Counted from the first letter of the stretch, positions 49,891 to 60,291 are shown. The stretch is 64,000 bases of DNA from Metabacillus fastidiosus NBRC 101226 (GCF_001591625.1 NZ_BCVG01000003.1:55118-119117), one strand, 5' to 3'. A program made the numbers and translations. The notes: generated by a model not told the origin, from the sequence alone.

Positions 49891-50124
49891 TCAGCTTTTC
49901 TTTCTTACCTGCATTGCCATTTTCCGGGCATAAATGAAGCCTACAGCAAGCGATAACAAATCAAGAATAATGACATATGTGAAATCAGAATAGCCTTTAT
50001 AATAAGAAACAATAAGTAAAGCTGCTGTTAAAACAGTCCCGACATAGTGGTTATACGTAACCCTCGTAAATAATAAAACGAGTAGAAAAGGCAGAAATAT
50101 TGCTAAGATCGCTTTTAAAAGCAT
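49891..50124 (-). CDS. csbA: CsbA-like small membrane protein
   Basis: 77 residues with three hydrophobic helices (ILAIFLPFLLVLLF, VGTVLTAALLIVSYY, YVIILDLLSLAVGFIYA). Size and sequence fit the DUF2198/CsbA family. An AGGGAGA site six bases before the ATG at 50124 selects it over the TTG at 50130. In B. subtilis csbA is a sigma-B gene located just upstream of uvrBA, the same place as here. Function unknown. Confidence 0.85.
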   Translation of the reverse strand: MLLKAILAIFLPFLLVLLFTRVTYNHYVGTVLTAALLIVSYYKGYSDFTYVIILDLLSLAVGFIYARKMAMQVRKKS

Positions 50125-50252
50125 TTTCAATCTCCCTGTTACACAATAATATCCTTATCATACAGGATCAGTAATTTATTGTAAAAGCTGAAGGCTGTAT
50201 TTTAAATTTATCAGCAACTCTGGTCTTTTATTCTGTCCTTCCTCAAAACAGC

Positions 50253-50279
50253 AAAAAGGACTATACAAAGTACAGTCCT
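50253..50279 (-). terminator. Terminator of prfC
   Basis: AGGACT-TAC / GTA-AGTCCT hairpin followed by T5 on the minus strand, about 10 bases after the prfC stop. Confidence 0.85.
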
Positions 50280-50288
50280 CCCGCTTAA

Positions 50289-51863
50289 TTATTGTGCCTG
50301 GTAGTCATTTTCTTCTAATAGATCGACTAGTTCGATATCTTTTTGATTTTCTAAGAAATAGCGATACGTAAATTCATTTTCAAAAAGAACAGCATACTGA
50401 TCATAACGGTCGCGAACAAGCATGCTTCGCGAATCGAAAAATCGTTTATCAAATTTCTCATTTTTAATCCAGCGCGGAATTCTTTCACCGAGAGAAACAA
50501 ATTCAATATCTACATTATATTCTGCTTTCATCCGGTATTCGAATACTTCAAACTGAAGCTGACCGACTGCACCGAGAATAAAGGAATCAGTAAGGTCCTG
50601 TTTAAATAGCTGAATAGCACCTTCCTGAACGAGCTGTTCAATCCCTTTTCTGAACTGCTTCGACTTCATGACGTTTTTGGCTTGTACTCTTTTGAATAGT
50701 TCCGGCGGGAACTGCGGTAACTCATCAAAATGGAAGTTACCTTTTCCCTCGATCAGCGTGTCACCAATTTGATAAATATTCGGATCATATATTCCGATAA
50801 TATCTCCAGGATATGCCTCATCAACCGTTTCACGGTCTTTCGCCATAAAGGCTTGAGTCTGGTTTAGCTTAATCGTCTTATTCGTCCTGCTCACGTTAAC
50901 GCTCATGCCCCGTTCGAATTTCCCTGAGCATACACGTAAAAATGCGATACGGTCACGGTGAGCAGGATTCATATTTGCCTGAATTTTAAAAATATAGCCT
51001 GAAAAAGTTTCTGCCTCTGGTGCAACTAAGCCTTGATCTGTTTTACGCGGCTTAGGAGGTGCAGCAAATTGTAAGAACGTATCCAAAAAGGTTTGTACAC
51101 CGAAATTAGCGAGTGCACTCCCGAAAAATACTGGTGTTAACTCACCTTTTTGTACACGTTCCATCGTAAACTCATTACCAGCTTCTTCAAGAAGTTCGAT
51201 TTCTCCTAATGTATCATTATAAACAGGATGATCAACTAAATCTGTTTGTTCAATGTGATCGAATGGAACGATTTCCTCTTCTTCATCCCCTTTAAAACGA
51301 ACGACCTGGCTGTTAAATCGATCATATATCCCGAGGAACCTTTTCCCCATTCCGATTGGCCAGTTCATCGGGTATGACTCAATCCCGAGTACCTCTTCAA
51401 TTTCTGCAAGCAGCTCCAGCGGTTCTCTTCCTTCACGATCCAACTTATTAATGAATGTAAAGATCGGAATACCTCTTAAGCGGCAAACTTTAAATAATTT
51501 AATCGTCTGCGGCTCCACACCTTTTGTTGAATCGATAATCATGACAACACTGTCAACCGCTGTTAGTGTACGATACGTATCTTCACTGAAATCTTCATGT
51601 CCAGGTGTATCAAGAATATTGACATGAAAATCGTGATAAGGAAAGCTCATAACACTTGATGTAACAGAAATTCCACGTTTTTTCTCAATTTCCATCCAGT
51701 CTGATGCTGCAAATTTTCCTGATTTTTTCCCTTTAACAGTACCAGTAGAACGAATGACTTCACCGAAATATAATAACTTCTCAGTTAATGTCGTTTTCCC
51801 GGCGTCAGGATGCGAAATAATCGCGAATGTGCGCCGTCTATTTATTTCATTTTCTAAGCTCAT
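50289..51863 (-). CDS. prfC: Peptide chain release factor 3
   Basis: 524 residues from the ATG at 51863 (TTG at 51869 is in frame but closer to the AGAGG site). GTPase motifs: [16 protein letters not shown] (G1), [14 protein letters not shown] (G3) and [11 protein letters not shown] (G4); RF3-type central and C-terminal domains follow. It recycles RF1/RF2 after termination. RF3 is patchy among Bacilli; it is not at this locus in B. subtilis. Confidence 0.96.
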   Translation of the reverse strand: MSLENEINRRRTFAIISHPDAGKTTLTEKLLYFGEVIRSTGTVKGKKSGKFAASDWMEIEKKRGISVTSSVMSFPYHDFHVNILDTPGHEDFSEDTYRTLTAVDSVVMIIDSTKGVEPQTIKLFKVCRLRGIPIFTFINKLDREGREPLELLAEIEEVLGIESYPMNWPIGMGKRFLGIYDRFNSQVVRFKGDEEEEIVPFDHIEQTDLVDHPVYNDTLGEIELLEEAGNEFTMERVQKGELTPVFFGSALANFGVQTFLDTFLQFAAPPKPRKTDQGLVAPEAETFSGYIFKIQANMNPAHRDRIAFLRVCSGKFERGMSVNVSRTNKTIKLNQTQAFMAKDRETVDEAYPGDIIGIYDPNIYQIGDTLIEGKGNFHFDELPQFPPELFKRVQAKNVMKSKQFRKGIEQLVQEGAIQLFKQDLTDSFILGAVGQLQFEVFEYRMKAEYNVDIEFVSLGERIPRWIKNEKFDKRFFDSRSMLVRDRYDQYAVLFENEFTYRYFLENQKDIELVDLLEENDYQAQ

Positions 51864-51932
51864 ATCCAATACCTCTTTTTGTTAAATTCGCTATGAAATA
51901 TATCATAAAGCTAGAGAAAGAACAATAAAAGA

Positions 51933-52091
51933 TTATACATCTTCCTTTTCCTCCGATTGTTCCTCCTTGATTAAATTATCCCAGGAACTTTTATAACGAT
52001 TCCCTTTTCCCCATTCTGAGGCAGCCAGTCTAATAATAATAAAGATGCTTGCAAGTAAAAGTACAATAATACCATAAAGAACCCATGTCAT
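51933..52091 (-). CDS. Small single-pass membrane protein, 52 residues
   Basis: The minus strand reads ATG at 52091 to TAA at 51933, with AGGGATAAT as ribosome binding site. The protein is MTWVLYGIIVLLLASIFIII then a basic-to-acidic tail ending KEEQSEEKEDV. One N-terminal membrane helix and a charged cytoplasmic tail with a WGKGNRYKSSWDNLI motif. It lies alone between pit and prfC. Composition and site look like a real gene. Family not recognised. Confidence 0.65.
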   Translation of the reverse strand: MTWVLYGIIVLLLASIFIIIRLAASEWGKGNRYKSSWDNLIKEEQSEEKEDV

Positions 52092-52148
52092 TATTATCCC
52101 TCATTTCCTCCAATTTATATAATGTACTAATATGAGGGAATTTTATGA

Positions 52149-52178
52149 CAAAAAATCTCAGCCATACGACTGAGATTT
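52149..52178 (-). terminator. Terminator of the DUF47-pit operon
   Basis: AAATCTCAG / CTGAGATTT stem followed by TTT on the minus strand, directly after the pit stop. Confidence 0.85.
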
Positions 52179-52189
52179 ATTTCATTTTA

Positions 52190-53188
52190 TTAAAAGAAAA
52201 GATTTAATATAAAATACGTAATTCCTGCTAATGTGGCAGAGATCGGTAAAGTAATAACCCATGTAATAAGCATTCTTTTCGCTGTACGCCATTTTACACC
52301 TTTTACACGATGTGATGCTCCGACACCAAGAATGGCTGAGGAGATAACATGTGTTGTACTTACCGGAAGATGGATAGCTGTTGCACCTAAAATAATAGCT
52401 GCTGATGATAAATCGGCTGCAACACCATTAACTGGACGGATTTTCATAATTTGTCCGCCGACAGTTTTAATAATTTTCCATCCTCCTACAGACGTACCTA
52501 ATCCCATTGCAAGAGCACATGATAACTGCACCCAAAAATGAACTTCATCATCACTTTGGAAGCCGTTAGTTATAAGTGCCATTGTAATAATCCCCATTGC
52601 TTTTTGCGCGTCATTCGTTCCATGTGTATATGCCTGAAACGCAGCCGTTAAAATTTGAATACGGCGGAAGCTGTTATTTGTCTTTGCAAGCGGATGATTT
52701 TTAAAAGCGACCTTAAAAATACTGTATACGATATAACCGATAACGAAAGCAATAATCGGTGAAAAAATAAGTGCCTGAAGAATCTTTAAGAAACCTGTAT
52801 AATTCAGCGCCCCAAAACCTGCTGCCGCAATCGCAGCACCGGCAATCGCACCGATAATGGCATGGGAAGAGCTGCTCGGAATACCGTAGTACCATGTAAC
52901 TAAGTTCCAAATAATTGCAGCAATTAAAGCAGCTAGAATAACGAGAGAGCCATTTTCTAAAGTAAATGGATTAACAATATCCTTCGTAATTGCTTTTGCT
53001 ACACCTGTAAATGTCATCGCACCTAAAAAGTTCATAAAAGCAGCCAAAATAATGGCATGTCTAGGCTTTAAAGCTTTTGTTGAAACACTTGTTGCAATCG
53101 CATTTGCTGTATCATGAAATCCATTAATAAAGTCAAACCCTAATGCAAAAATAACAATGAGTATCGTGATGATTAATGTCATTTCCAT
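52190..53188 (-). CDS. pit: Low-affinity inorganic phosphate transporter
   Basis: 332 residues with about ten membrane helices. The two inverted PiT signatures are visible: GFDFINGFHDTANAIATSV near the N-terminus and AYTHGTNDAQKAMGIITMA in the second half. It imports phosphate (as metal phosphate) with cation coupling. It lies 12 bases downstream of a DUF47 gene, the usual bacterial pairing. Confidence 0.95.
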   Translation of the reverse strand: MEMTLIITILIVIFALGFDFINGFHDTANAIATSVSTKALKPRHAIILAAFMNFLGAMTFTGVAKAITKDIVNPFTLENGSLVILAALIAAIIWNLVTWYYGIPSSSSHAIIGAIAGAAIAAAGFGALNYTGFLKILQALIFSPIIAFVIGYIVYSIFKVAFKNHPLAKTNNSFRRIQILTAAFQAYTHGTNDAQKAMGIITMALITNGFQSDDEVHFWVQLSCALAMGLGTSVGGWKIIKTVGGQIMKIRPVNGVAADLSSAAIILGATAIHLPVSTTHVISSAILGVGASHRVKGVKWRTAKRMLITWVITLPISATLAGITYFILNLFF

Positions 53189-53200
53189 AGTAAATACCCT

Positions 53201-53821
53201 CTACGCATTTTTCATGATAATCGAATCAAGAGTATTTGCTACGTCTTGGCAACTATCTGCAATTTCTTCTAAAGTCTCGTATATTTCTTTATACTGGATG
53301 ATTTTTATCGGATCTTTTTCTGTTGCAAATAAGTTTTTAACAGCTGTTCTTAACAAATTATCACAGTTTGACTCATATTCCTTAATTTTTACAGAATGCG
53401 GGCTGATTGCAGATAATTTCTTATTTGAAAGCAATTCAATTGCCTCTGCAATCTCTAATGAACATTGATGAATATTTTGAACAAATTTCTTCATATGGTC
53501 TGTCGGCTGAACGACTGAATACATTTCAAATAATGCAGCCGATTCTTCAATCCCGTCGATAACATCATCAAGAACCATTGTCAGCTGAAGAAGATCTTCC
53601 CTTTCAATTGGAGTAATAAAGGCCTGGTTCAATTCTTTAATCATCGTATGTACGATGGTATCGCCTTTATTTTCGTAATCCTTTATTGTTTCAAAAAATA
53701 CTTTCAGATCATGCGGATTAGAAATTTTATGATCTAAGAAAAATTGTGAAGCCTCTTTTAAGTTTACAGAAATATCCGTTAACAACGATGTAAACTTATC
53801 TTTCTTCCCTTTTGAAAACAT
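53201..53821 (-). CDS. DUF47 (PhoU-like) partner of Pit
   Basis: 206 residues, all helical, PhoU-like. Motifs: KDYENKGDTIVHTMIKELNQ and FITPIEREDLLQLTMVLDDV (acidic metal-binding helices). DUF47 proteins sit next to Pit transporters and are thought to control them. A GGAGG site precedes the ATG. Confidence 0.93.
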   Translation of the reverse strand: MFSKGKKDKFTSLLTDISVNLKEASQFFLDHKISNPHDLKVFFETIKDYENKGDTIVHTMIKELNQAFITPIEREDLLQLTMVLDDVIDGIEESAALFEMYSVVQPTDHMKKFVQNIHQCSLEIAEAIELLSNKKLSAISPHSVKIKEYESNCDNLLRTAVKNLFATEKDPIKIIQYKEIYETLEEIADSCQDVANTLDSIIMKNA

Positions 53822-54015
53822 GTTAATTCCTCCAGTTTAGAAGCCAAATTATATCTCTCTATTTTTATCTTGCCTTCAAATTATATTGAAAAATGATGAA
53901 TTATAAAATAATTTGTCGAAAATCTTTACAAACTTGTAATATTTCTAAAAATAATATGACAAGTATAAGGTTTTTTTAGTATTTACGAAAAACGGAGAAA
54001 TATGAGAAACAAAAG

Positions 54016-54160
54016 AGATGGGACTGTCTGATAACCCCTAATAAGTTGTAAAAACTGTAAGGCCCCTTCACCAAATCCTTGATTTTACTGGATTCTCATA
54101 AAGGGGCCTTACAGGAGGCTATCTGAAACGGGTCGCTTTTTACCCTTTTTAGATAGCCTC
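54016..54160 (-). repeat. 145-bp double-hairpin element, family 1, copy 2
   Basis: Stem A is a perfect 14 bp, CTGTAAGGCCCCTT (54055-54068) / AAGGGGCCTTACAG (54101-54114), followed on the minus strand by T5. Stem B is GAGGCTATCT (54115-54124) / AGATAGCCTC (54151-54160). It is the same length and order as copy 1, on the same strand, also just 3' of a minus-strand gene (RND pump, stop at 54171). The rest of 53822-54015 holds nothing I recognise. Confidence 0.85.
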
Positions 54161-54170
54161 ACCTCTTTTT

Positions 54171-57100
54171 TTACTCTGCTATTTTCTTTCTTCTTAGCTT
54201 ACTTAATAATTCATAAACAATCGGTACAATAACGAGCGTCAGCAATGTAGAACTTGTTAAACCACCGATAACCGTAACACCAAGCCCTTTTGAAATAATT
54301 CCACTGCCTTCTAGTCCCATCGCAAGCGGAATTAATGCACCAATTGTAGCGAGCGCCGTCATTAAAATCGGACGCAGTCTCGTTGTTCCTGCTTCAAGCA
54401 ATGCTTCTCTCGTACTTAATCCTTCTTTTTCTTTATGAATAACACGGTCAATTAAAACAATCGCGTTCGTTACAACAATTCCGATCAGCATTAATCCTCC
54501 AATTAATGCATTCACACTTAAAGTTTCACCAGCAATTAAAAGACCGACTAATGAACCGATAATTGTAAACGGAAGCGAGAATAAAATCGCAAATGGGGCT
54601 AAGCCACCTCCAAATGTAATAACGAGAATCAAATAAACGATCGCAATTGCAGCAAGCATTGCTAAACCAAGCTGTGTAAATGATTCTTGAATATCTTCTG
54701 TTACTCCGCCCATATTCACTTCAGAATTTGACGGAAGCTTAATCTTATCAACCTCTTCTTGAAGTTCACCGGAAGCTTTTGCTACATCATTCGTCGTTAA
54801 TTCTCCGCTGACTTTAACGTAAATTCTTCCATCACGTCTTGTTACTGTATCAGATGTTTCTCCCTCTTTTATATCGATTACATCTTTTATTTTCACTTCT
54901 TTTCCAAGCGGTGATTGAATTGTCTTTTCTGTTAAGTCTTCTATATTATTATAAGATTCTTCTTCCACTTGAAGGTAAACATTAAGCTCTTTACCGTCCT
55001 TCTCCACTTTCGTTAAAATAGGACGTTCACGCTGCGGACTTAATTCCATCCCAATTTGAGCAGCAGTTAATCCTAATTTGCTTAATTTTTCCTGGTCAGC
55101 AACTAAAGTATACTCCTCATATGTTTCTGAAATACTTGAGTCAATATTTTTCAGCGCCTTATTATCTTTCATTATTTTTTCCACTTTATGAACAACTGGG
55201 ACGATATCATCCATGTTGTCTCCGTAAACATACATCGTGATTTCATTGCTGCTTCCTGCACCAGCGAAATCTTGTGAAGCCCATTCTCCACGATCTGTTT
55301 TCGTTTTCAGTTCCTTAATAACAGCTTCTTTTTCCTTGTCAAAGTTAGGAGTATCCTTGTTGTACTCTACAAAGAAAATCGCACTGTTCGTATCACCGGG
55401 GTTCATCGGATTTTCCGTTCCAAGTGAGTATTGAACTGTTTTTACATTTTTACGGTCTAAGAAGAACTTCTCAGCAACTGCCGTACTATCTTCCGCTTGT
55501 TTCCTCGTCTCACCCGGCTCTGGTTTATATGTAACCATCATCATCTTCTGATCTTCAGAAGGCATGAAGCTTACACCGATAATTGGAACTAGGAATAAAC
55601 TTCCGACTAATAAAAGAATAGCTAACGCTGATGTAATAAATTTATGATTCAGCGTCCAATTTAAAATCTTTCTATAGACACCAGCAAGCTTACTTGGCTT
55701 ATGCTCTTTTAATTTCGCTTCGCCTCTTAATCCTTTTTTAAATAAACTATGGGCCATCATAGGCACAATCGTAATTGCAACTAAGAGAGATGCTAATAAT
55801 GCGAATACCATCGTAAGTGCAAATGGTAAAAACAGCTCGCCAATCATGCCTTCCACAATTGCAAGTGGCAGGAATACAGCAATAGTTACAATCGTTGAGG
55901 AGAAAATCGGCATAAACATTTGTTTTGTTGCTTCCCGAACTAATTCTTTTCCTCTTAAAATTTCATCCTTTAACAGCATTCTTCGGTAAATATTTTCTAT
56001 TACAACGATGGAATCATCGACCACACGTCCAATCGCAACAGTCATCGCTCCTAAAGTCATCATATTAAGTGTAATATCCATCTGCTTTAAAAGAAGGATC
56101 GCAATCAATAATGATAACGGAATCGAAATAATTGAAATTAATGTTGATTTAATATCACGAAGGAAAAGAAGAATAATAACGACTGCAAATAAAGCACCAA
56201 AAATTGCTTTGCTTAGCATCGTATGAACAGATTCTTCTATCGGAGTCGCCTGATCAAGAGTTTTAACTATTTTTAACCCTTTTATATCTTCTTCATATTT
56301 ATTTAATACATCTGTTACTTCATTCGCTACCTCAACTGTATTCGCATCTTGTGCTTTTACAACCTGAATCCCGATTGATTCACTGCCATTCGTGCGGGAC
56401 ACAGATTCCGCCTTGCCAACAGCCTTTATTTCTGCTATTTCAGAAAGCTTTACAGTCGGGAGTTCGATATTTTGCGGCTGTACTTGCCCAGCAGCCTGCA
56501 TTTCATTTGGCATAGCAGCTGGTGCTTGCTGTATTCCACCCGCCGCACCGGCATCTGTCATCTTCGGTGTAACAGGAATTTTTATATTTTTCAAGTCATT
56601 AAGACTAATGATATTCCCATCAACAACAACAGATTTTTCTGTATTCTCAAATGTGTAAAGACCTAAAGGAAATGTAACATCTGATCCTTTAATAATATTT
56701 TGAACCGTTTCCTCATCAAGTCCGTATTTGTCCATTTTTTCCTGATTAAAAGTAAACTGTACCTCTTCCACACGCTGTCCTGAAACTTGGACAGAGGAAA
56801 CACCATCAATTCCCTGCAATGCTGGAAGAATATCTTCCTCTACTTTTGTCGTTAACTCTGCTAACGATTGATTATCGTTCGAAACACTTAATGCTAAAAT
56901 CGGAAAAGCGTTCAAGCTAAGCTTTTGAACATCCGGTTTATTCACTTCTTTTGGAAATTCAATATTAGCCAGCGCTTCATTCACTTCATCCTTTGCCTCA
57001 TCCATATCTTTTTTAAAGGAATACTCAATTTGAATGGAAGAAGCATTTTGAAATGAATTGGAGCTGACAATATTGACACCATTCAAATTTCGAATTGCTT

Positions 57101-57308
57101 TTTCAATTGGTTCTGATACTTTATCGGCTACTTCTTCTGGTGTAGCACCAGGGTAAACCGTCGTTACCGTCATAATAGGCGTATTAATATCAGGGATCGT
57201 TTCCATCTTCATGTTCATTCCTGAATATAAGCCTGCCACTGTAACAATGATCGTTAAAAGCCATACAGCAAACTTGTTCTTTAGTACGAAGTTAATAATC
57301 TGATTCAT
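54171..57308 (-). CDS. RND-family efflux pump (AcrB/HAE1 type, SwrC-like)
   Basis: 1045 residues from the ATG at 57308 with GGAGG upstream. Twelve membrane helices with two large external loops (about residues 30-330 and 550-850). Family motifs include GATPEEVADKVSEPIEKAIRN, GAMTVAIGRVVDDSIVVIEN (the essential Asp pair) and a second-half GIVVTNAIVLIDRV. It probably exports lipophilic compounds; SwrC of B. subtilis protects against surfactin. An internal Ala/Gln/Pro-rich insertion (GGIQQAPAAMPNEMQAAGQV) near residue 270 is unusual. No adaptor or regulator gene is adjacent. Confidence 0.93.
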   Translation of the reverse strand: MNQIINFVLKNKFAVWLLTIIVTVAGLYSGMNMKMETIPDINTPIMTVTTVYPGATPEEVADKVSEPIEKAIRNLNGVNIVSSNSFQNASSIQIEYSFKKDMDEAKDEVNEALANIEFPKEVNKPDVQKLSLNAFPILALSVSNDNQSLAELTTKVEEDILPALQGIDGVSSVQVSGQRVEEVQFTFNQEKMDKYGLDEETVQNIIKGSDVTFPLGLYTFENTEKSVVVDGNIISLNDLKNIKIPVTPKMTDAGAAGGIQQAPAAMPNEMQAAGQVQPQNIELPTVKLSEIAEIKAVGKAESVSRTNGSESIGIQVVKAQDANTVEVANEVTDVLNKYEEDIKGLKIVKTLDQATPIEESVHTMLSKAIFGALFAVVIILLFLRDIKSTLISIISIPLSLLIAILLLKQMDITLNMMTLGAMTVAIGRVVDDSIVVIENIYRRMLLKDEILRGKELVREATKQMFMPIFSSTIVTIAVFLPLAIVEGMIGELFLPFALTMVFALLASLLVAITIVPMMAHSLFKKGLRGEAKLKEHKPSKLAGVYRKILNWTLNHKFITSALAILLLVGSLFLVPIIGVSFMPSEDQKMMMVTYKPEPGETRKQAEDSTAVAEKFFLDRKNVKTVQYSLGTENPMNPGDTNSAIFFVEYNKDTPNFDKEKEAVIKELKTKTDRGEWASQDFAGAGSSNEITMYVYGDNMDDIVPVVHKVEKIMKDNKALKNIDSSISETYEEYTLVADQEKLSKLGLTAAQIGMELSPQRERPILTKVEKDGKELNVYLQVEEESYNNIEDLTEKTIQSPLGKEVKIKDVIDIKEGETSDTVTRRDGRIYVKVSGELTTNDVAKASGELQEEVDKIKLPSNSEVNMGGVTEDIQESFTQLGLAMLAAIAIVYLILVITFGGGLAPFAILFSLPFTIIGSLVGLLIAGETLSVNALIGGLMLIGIVVTNAIVLIDRVIHKEKEGLSTREALLEAGTTRLRPILMTALATIGALIPLAMGLEGSGIISKGLGVTVIGGLTSSTLLTLVIVPIVYELLSKLRRKKIAE

Positions 57309-57323
57309 GACTACCTCCATTTT

Positions 57324-57337
57324 TGACTAATTAGTCA
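57324..57337 (-). promoter_or_regulatory. TetR-type operator, perfect palindrome
   Basis: TGACTAATTAGTCA, a perfect 14-bp palindrome 16 bases upstream of the RND pump start, between the -10 box and the ribosome binding site. Confidence 0.75.
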
Positions 57338-57348
57338 TAACGATTATT

Positions 57349-57377
57349 AATATAAATGACCAGTCAGTCAACGTCAA
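57349..57377 (-). promoter_or_regulatory. Promoter of the RND pump gene
   Basis: TTGACG (57372-57377), 17-base spacer, TATATT (57349-57354) on the minus strand. The spacer contains the second operator-like site. The rest of 57309-57667 holds a plus-strand TATAAT at 57594 that may serve the AI-2E-family gene. Confidence 0.65.
57357..57370 (-). promoter_or_regulatory. Second TetR-type operator
   Basis: Minus strand TGACTGACTGGTCA, an imperfect palindrome that shares the TGAC/GTCA arms with the site at 57324. It lies inside the promoter spacer, so a bound repressor would block polymerase. Confidence 0.65.
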
Positions 57378-57667
57378 CGAAAATAGAAAAACTGACATAT
57401 TATTTTTAAAAAATGTGAACATTCCAGTCATAATATATCCAAATCGCTTATAATACCTCCATCTTTCCCTCTTATCTCTCACTATAGCCTATTACCGTAC
57501 GTAAAGTTCAAGTTGATTTCGAAATTACAATATTTTTGTAAAATATTAAAGAAAACTTAAGAAAATTTACATGACCTTTCCATCATTTATCTCTATAATT
57601 AAAAGAAGAGTTTAATCTTTCTAGTGCAGAAAGAATAGCATTATTTTATAGAGTAGGGGGATGTTTT

Positions 57668-58822
57668 TTGAATTCACAAAAGCCATCAAGAATTGGTGTT
57701 TTCAAACAATTTATTTTAAATAATAAATTTGTTTTATTTTTAATGATTTTGTTATTAATTGGACTAAACATTTTAGTTTTTATGAAGGTTTCCTTTATTT
57801 TCACTCCGATCAGCGTCCTGTTAAAGACTGTACTATTACCAATCGTTTTGGCTTCGGTTGTCTACTATCTACTAAACCCGATCGTCAATTTTCTAGAAAG
57901 AAAAAAAGTAAAAAGAATTTACTCTATTTTTCTGTTATATATATTGATTGCTGGAATTATCACAATCATTATCGTATCTGTCATCCCCTTTTTAAGAGAG
58001 CAGGTAATGAGCTTAATCTATAATGTTCCAACTTATTCGATGGATATAGAAGTACTTACGAGAGATGTTTTAGGCAGTGAAGTAGTGAACCAGGTACAGC
58101 ACACGCTGAATATAAACATCGCAGATTTTTCCAGCCGACTTTCTGAACAGGCTGCGTCTTTACTTAACACAACATGGATTGGCATTGGACATTTTGTTGG
58201 CGCTGTAAAAGACTTTGTTTTAGCAATTGTTACATTGCCCTTCATTCTCTTTTACTTATTAAAAGATGGAAGAAGGCTTCCAGACTTTATTTTGAATTTC
58301 CTGCCGGTCAATATGCGTAGACAAACATTCACTGTTATGAAGGAAATGAACAATCAAATCAGCTCTTATATTAGAGGACAGATTATTGTCAGCTTCTGTA
58401 TCGGAGTTCTAATGTTTATCGGCTTTCAAATTATCGGACTTGATTATGCATCAGTGCTCGCTATTATTGCGGGATGTACAAGCATTGTCCCTTATCTTGG
58501 TCCAGCAATCGCTATTACACCAGCATTAATCATCGCGCTCGTTACATCGCCATTTATGCTGTTAAAGCTTATTATCGTTTGGACAATCGTTCAGCTTATT
58601 GAGGGAAAAGTTATCTCCCCGCAAATTATGGGCAGAAACTTGCATATACATCCGATCACGATTATTTTTATCATTTTAACAGCAGGGAACCTATTCGGCA
58701 TCGTCGGCATTATTTTAGCTGTCCCGGGCTATGCTGTTATCAAAGTTATTACATCACATCTATTTGAATGGTTTAAAATGCGAAGCAAGCTTTATGATGA
58801 GGCAAAAGAAGAGAAGCAGTAG
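57668..58822 (+). CDS. AI-2E-family membrane permease
   Basis: 384 residues from a TTG with GGGGGG seven bases upstream. About eight membrane helices. The C-terminal [20 protein letters not shown] and [21 protein letters not shown] blocks are characteristic of the AI-2E/YdiK/YtvI family. Members export small molecules or exchange ions; most do not handle AI-2. Basic cytoplasmic tail. Monocistronic by layout. It ends 167 bases before the aminotransferase gene. Confidence 0.9.
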   Translation: MNSQKPSRIGVFKQFILNNKFVLFLMILLLIGLNILVFMKVSFIFTPISVLLKTVLLPIVLASVVYYLLNPIVNFLERKKVKRIYSIFLLYILIAGIITIIIVSVIPFLREQVMSLIYNVPTYSMDIEVLTRDVLGSEVVNQVQHTLNINIADFSSRLSEQAASLLNTTWIGIGHFVGAVKDFVLAIVTLPFILFYLLKDGRRLPDFILNFLPVNMRRQTFTVMKEMNNQISSYIRGQIIVSFCIGVLMFIGFQIIGLDYASVLAIIAGCTSIVPYLGPAIAITPALIIALVTSPFMLLKLIIVWTIVQLIEGKVISPQIMGRNLHIHPITIIFIILTAGNLFGIVGIILAVPGYAVIKVITSHLFEWFKMRSKLYDEAKEEKQ

Positions 58823-58989
58823 ATGTTCCATATAGCAATTTCTTCTGTAAAAATATGTTACACTATTCGTATAATGTCGATTTTTGAAAAAAAATGTTTT
58901 AGAACTCAAATAGCTCTAGAGAGTGTTACTTTAGTGTGGTAAACTATTAGTAACAATTCTCTAAATATTTTGATGAAGGTGAGAAAAAA

Positions 58990-60288
58990 ATGAATGATTT
59001 AGCCAGAACATTAAATGAGGCTATCAAAGAAGAAAATGAAGCTGTCTATGATATGCTGTCAAACTTAGGTAAAGAGCTTTTTTATCCAAAAGGAATTCTT
59101 AGTCAATCTGCTGAAGCTGGTCAAAAAGCACATCGTTTCAATGCTTCAATCGGAATTGCGACTGAACACGGACAACCGATGCATTTTAGTCACATTCAAA
59201 ATATTTTCAGCGATGAGTTTTCACCGAAGGATTTATATCCATATGCACCACCTCAAGGTAAAGAAGAGCTTAGAAAAGAGTGGAAAAAGAAATTACTTGC
59301 GGAAAACCCAAGCTTAAAAGACGTTAATTTCGGACTTCCAATCGCTACTAATGCACTAACACATGGCTTAAGTATTGCTGCTGACTTATTTGCGGATGAA
59401 GGCGATGTTGTTATTTTACCTGATAAATACTGGGGCAACTACAATATTACATTCAATGTAAGACGTGGGACGACTGTAAGCACATATCCATTATTTAATG
59501 AGGAAAATACATTTAACACAGCTGGACTAAAAGCAACGATCGAAGCAAATAAGGATAAAGGAAAAGTTATTTTAGTATTAAACTTCCCTAACAATCCAAC
59601 AGGCTACACTCCTGGCCAATCAGAAGCTGAGGAAATCGTTGAAGTTATTAAAGAAGCTGCTGAAAACGGCTTAAATCTTGTTGTACTTGTTGATGATGCT
59701 TATTTCGGACTATTTTTCGAAGATTCAATCAAGGAATCGATTTTTGGTCTTCTGGCAAATGTACACCCTCGTGTATTACCAGTGAAAATCGACGGTGCAA
59801 CAAAAGAGAACTATGTATGGGGCTTCCGTGTCGGTTTCATTACTTTCGCACATGAGAGCGATGCTGTACTTAATGCCTTAGAACAAAAAACAAAAGGGAT
59901 TATTCGTGGAACGATTTCAAGTGCTTCCCATCCATCCCAGTCTATTATCCTTAATTCTTTACGTTCGGAAGAGTTCGCAAAAGAAAAACAAGAAAAATTC
60001 GAACAAATGAAGAAGAGAGCAGTAAAATTAAAAGAAATATTAAATAAAGAAGAATACAATAAATACTGGAGCTACTACCCGTTCAATTCAGGATACTTCA
60101 TGTGCATGAAGCTTAACGGAATCGATGCAGAAGAATTAAGACTCCACCTTCTTGATAAATATGGTGTCGGTACAATCTCTATCAATTCAACTGACTTGAG
60201 AATTGCATTCTCAAGTGTGGAAGAATCTGATCTTGAAGAACTATTCAGTCTTATTGCACAAGGTGCTCAAGATTTATTAGAAAAATAA
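58990..60288 (+). CDS. PLP-dependent aminotransferase, class I/II fold
   Basis: 432 residues, the fold-type I aspartate aminotransferase family. Visible: LPIATNALTHGLSIAADLF (cofactor ring region), NFPNNPTGYTPGQSEAEE, VLVDDAYFGLFFE (Asp and Tyr contacts), and the Schiff-base Lys in VKIDGATKENYVWGFRVGF. The C-terminal Arg is likely in LRIAFSSVEESD. The amino donor is unknown. The site GAAGGTGAG precedes the ATG. It ends at a strong terminator shared with minJ. Confidence 0.9.
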   Translation: MNDLARTLNEAIKEENEAVYDMLSNLGKELFYPKGILSQSAEAGQKAHRFNASIGIATEHGQPMHFSHIQNIFSDEFSPKDLYPYAPPQGKEELRKEWKKKLLAENPSLKDVNFGLPIATNALTHGLSIAADLFADEGDVVILPDKYWGNYNITFNVRRGTTVSTYPLFNEENTFNTAGLKATIEANKDKGKVILVLNFPNNPTGYTPGQSEAEEIVEVIKEAAENGLNLVVLVDDAYFGLFFEDSIKESIFGLLANVHPRVLPVKIDGATKENYVWGFRVGFITFAHESDAVLNALEQKTKGIIRGTISSASHPSQSIILNSLRSEEFAKEKQEKFEQMKKRAVKLKEILNKEEYNKYWSYYPFNSGYFMCMKLNGIDAEELRLHLLDKYGVGTISINSTDLRIAFSSVEESDLEELFSLIAQGAQDLLEK

Positions 60289-60291
60289 CAT

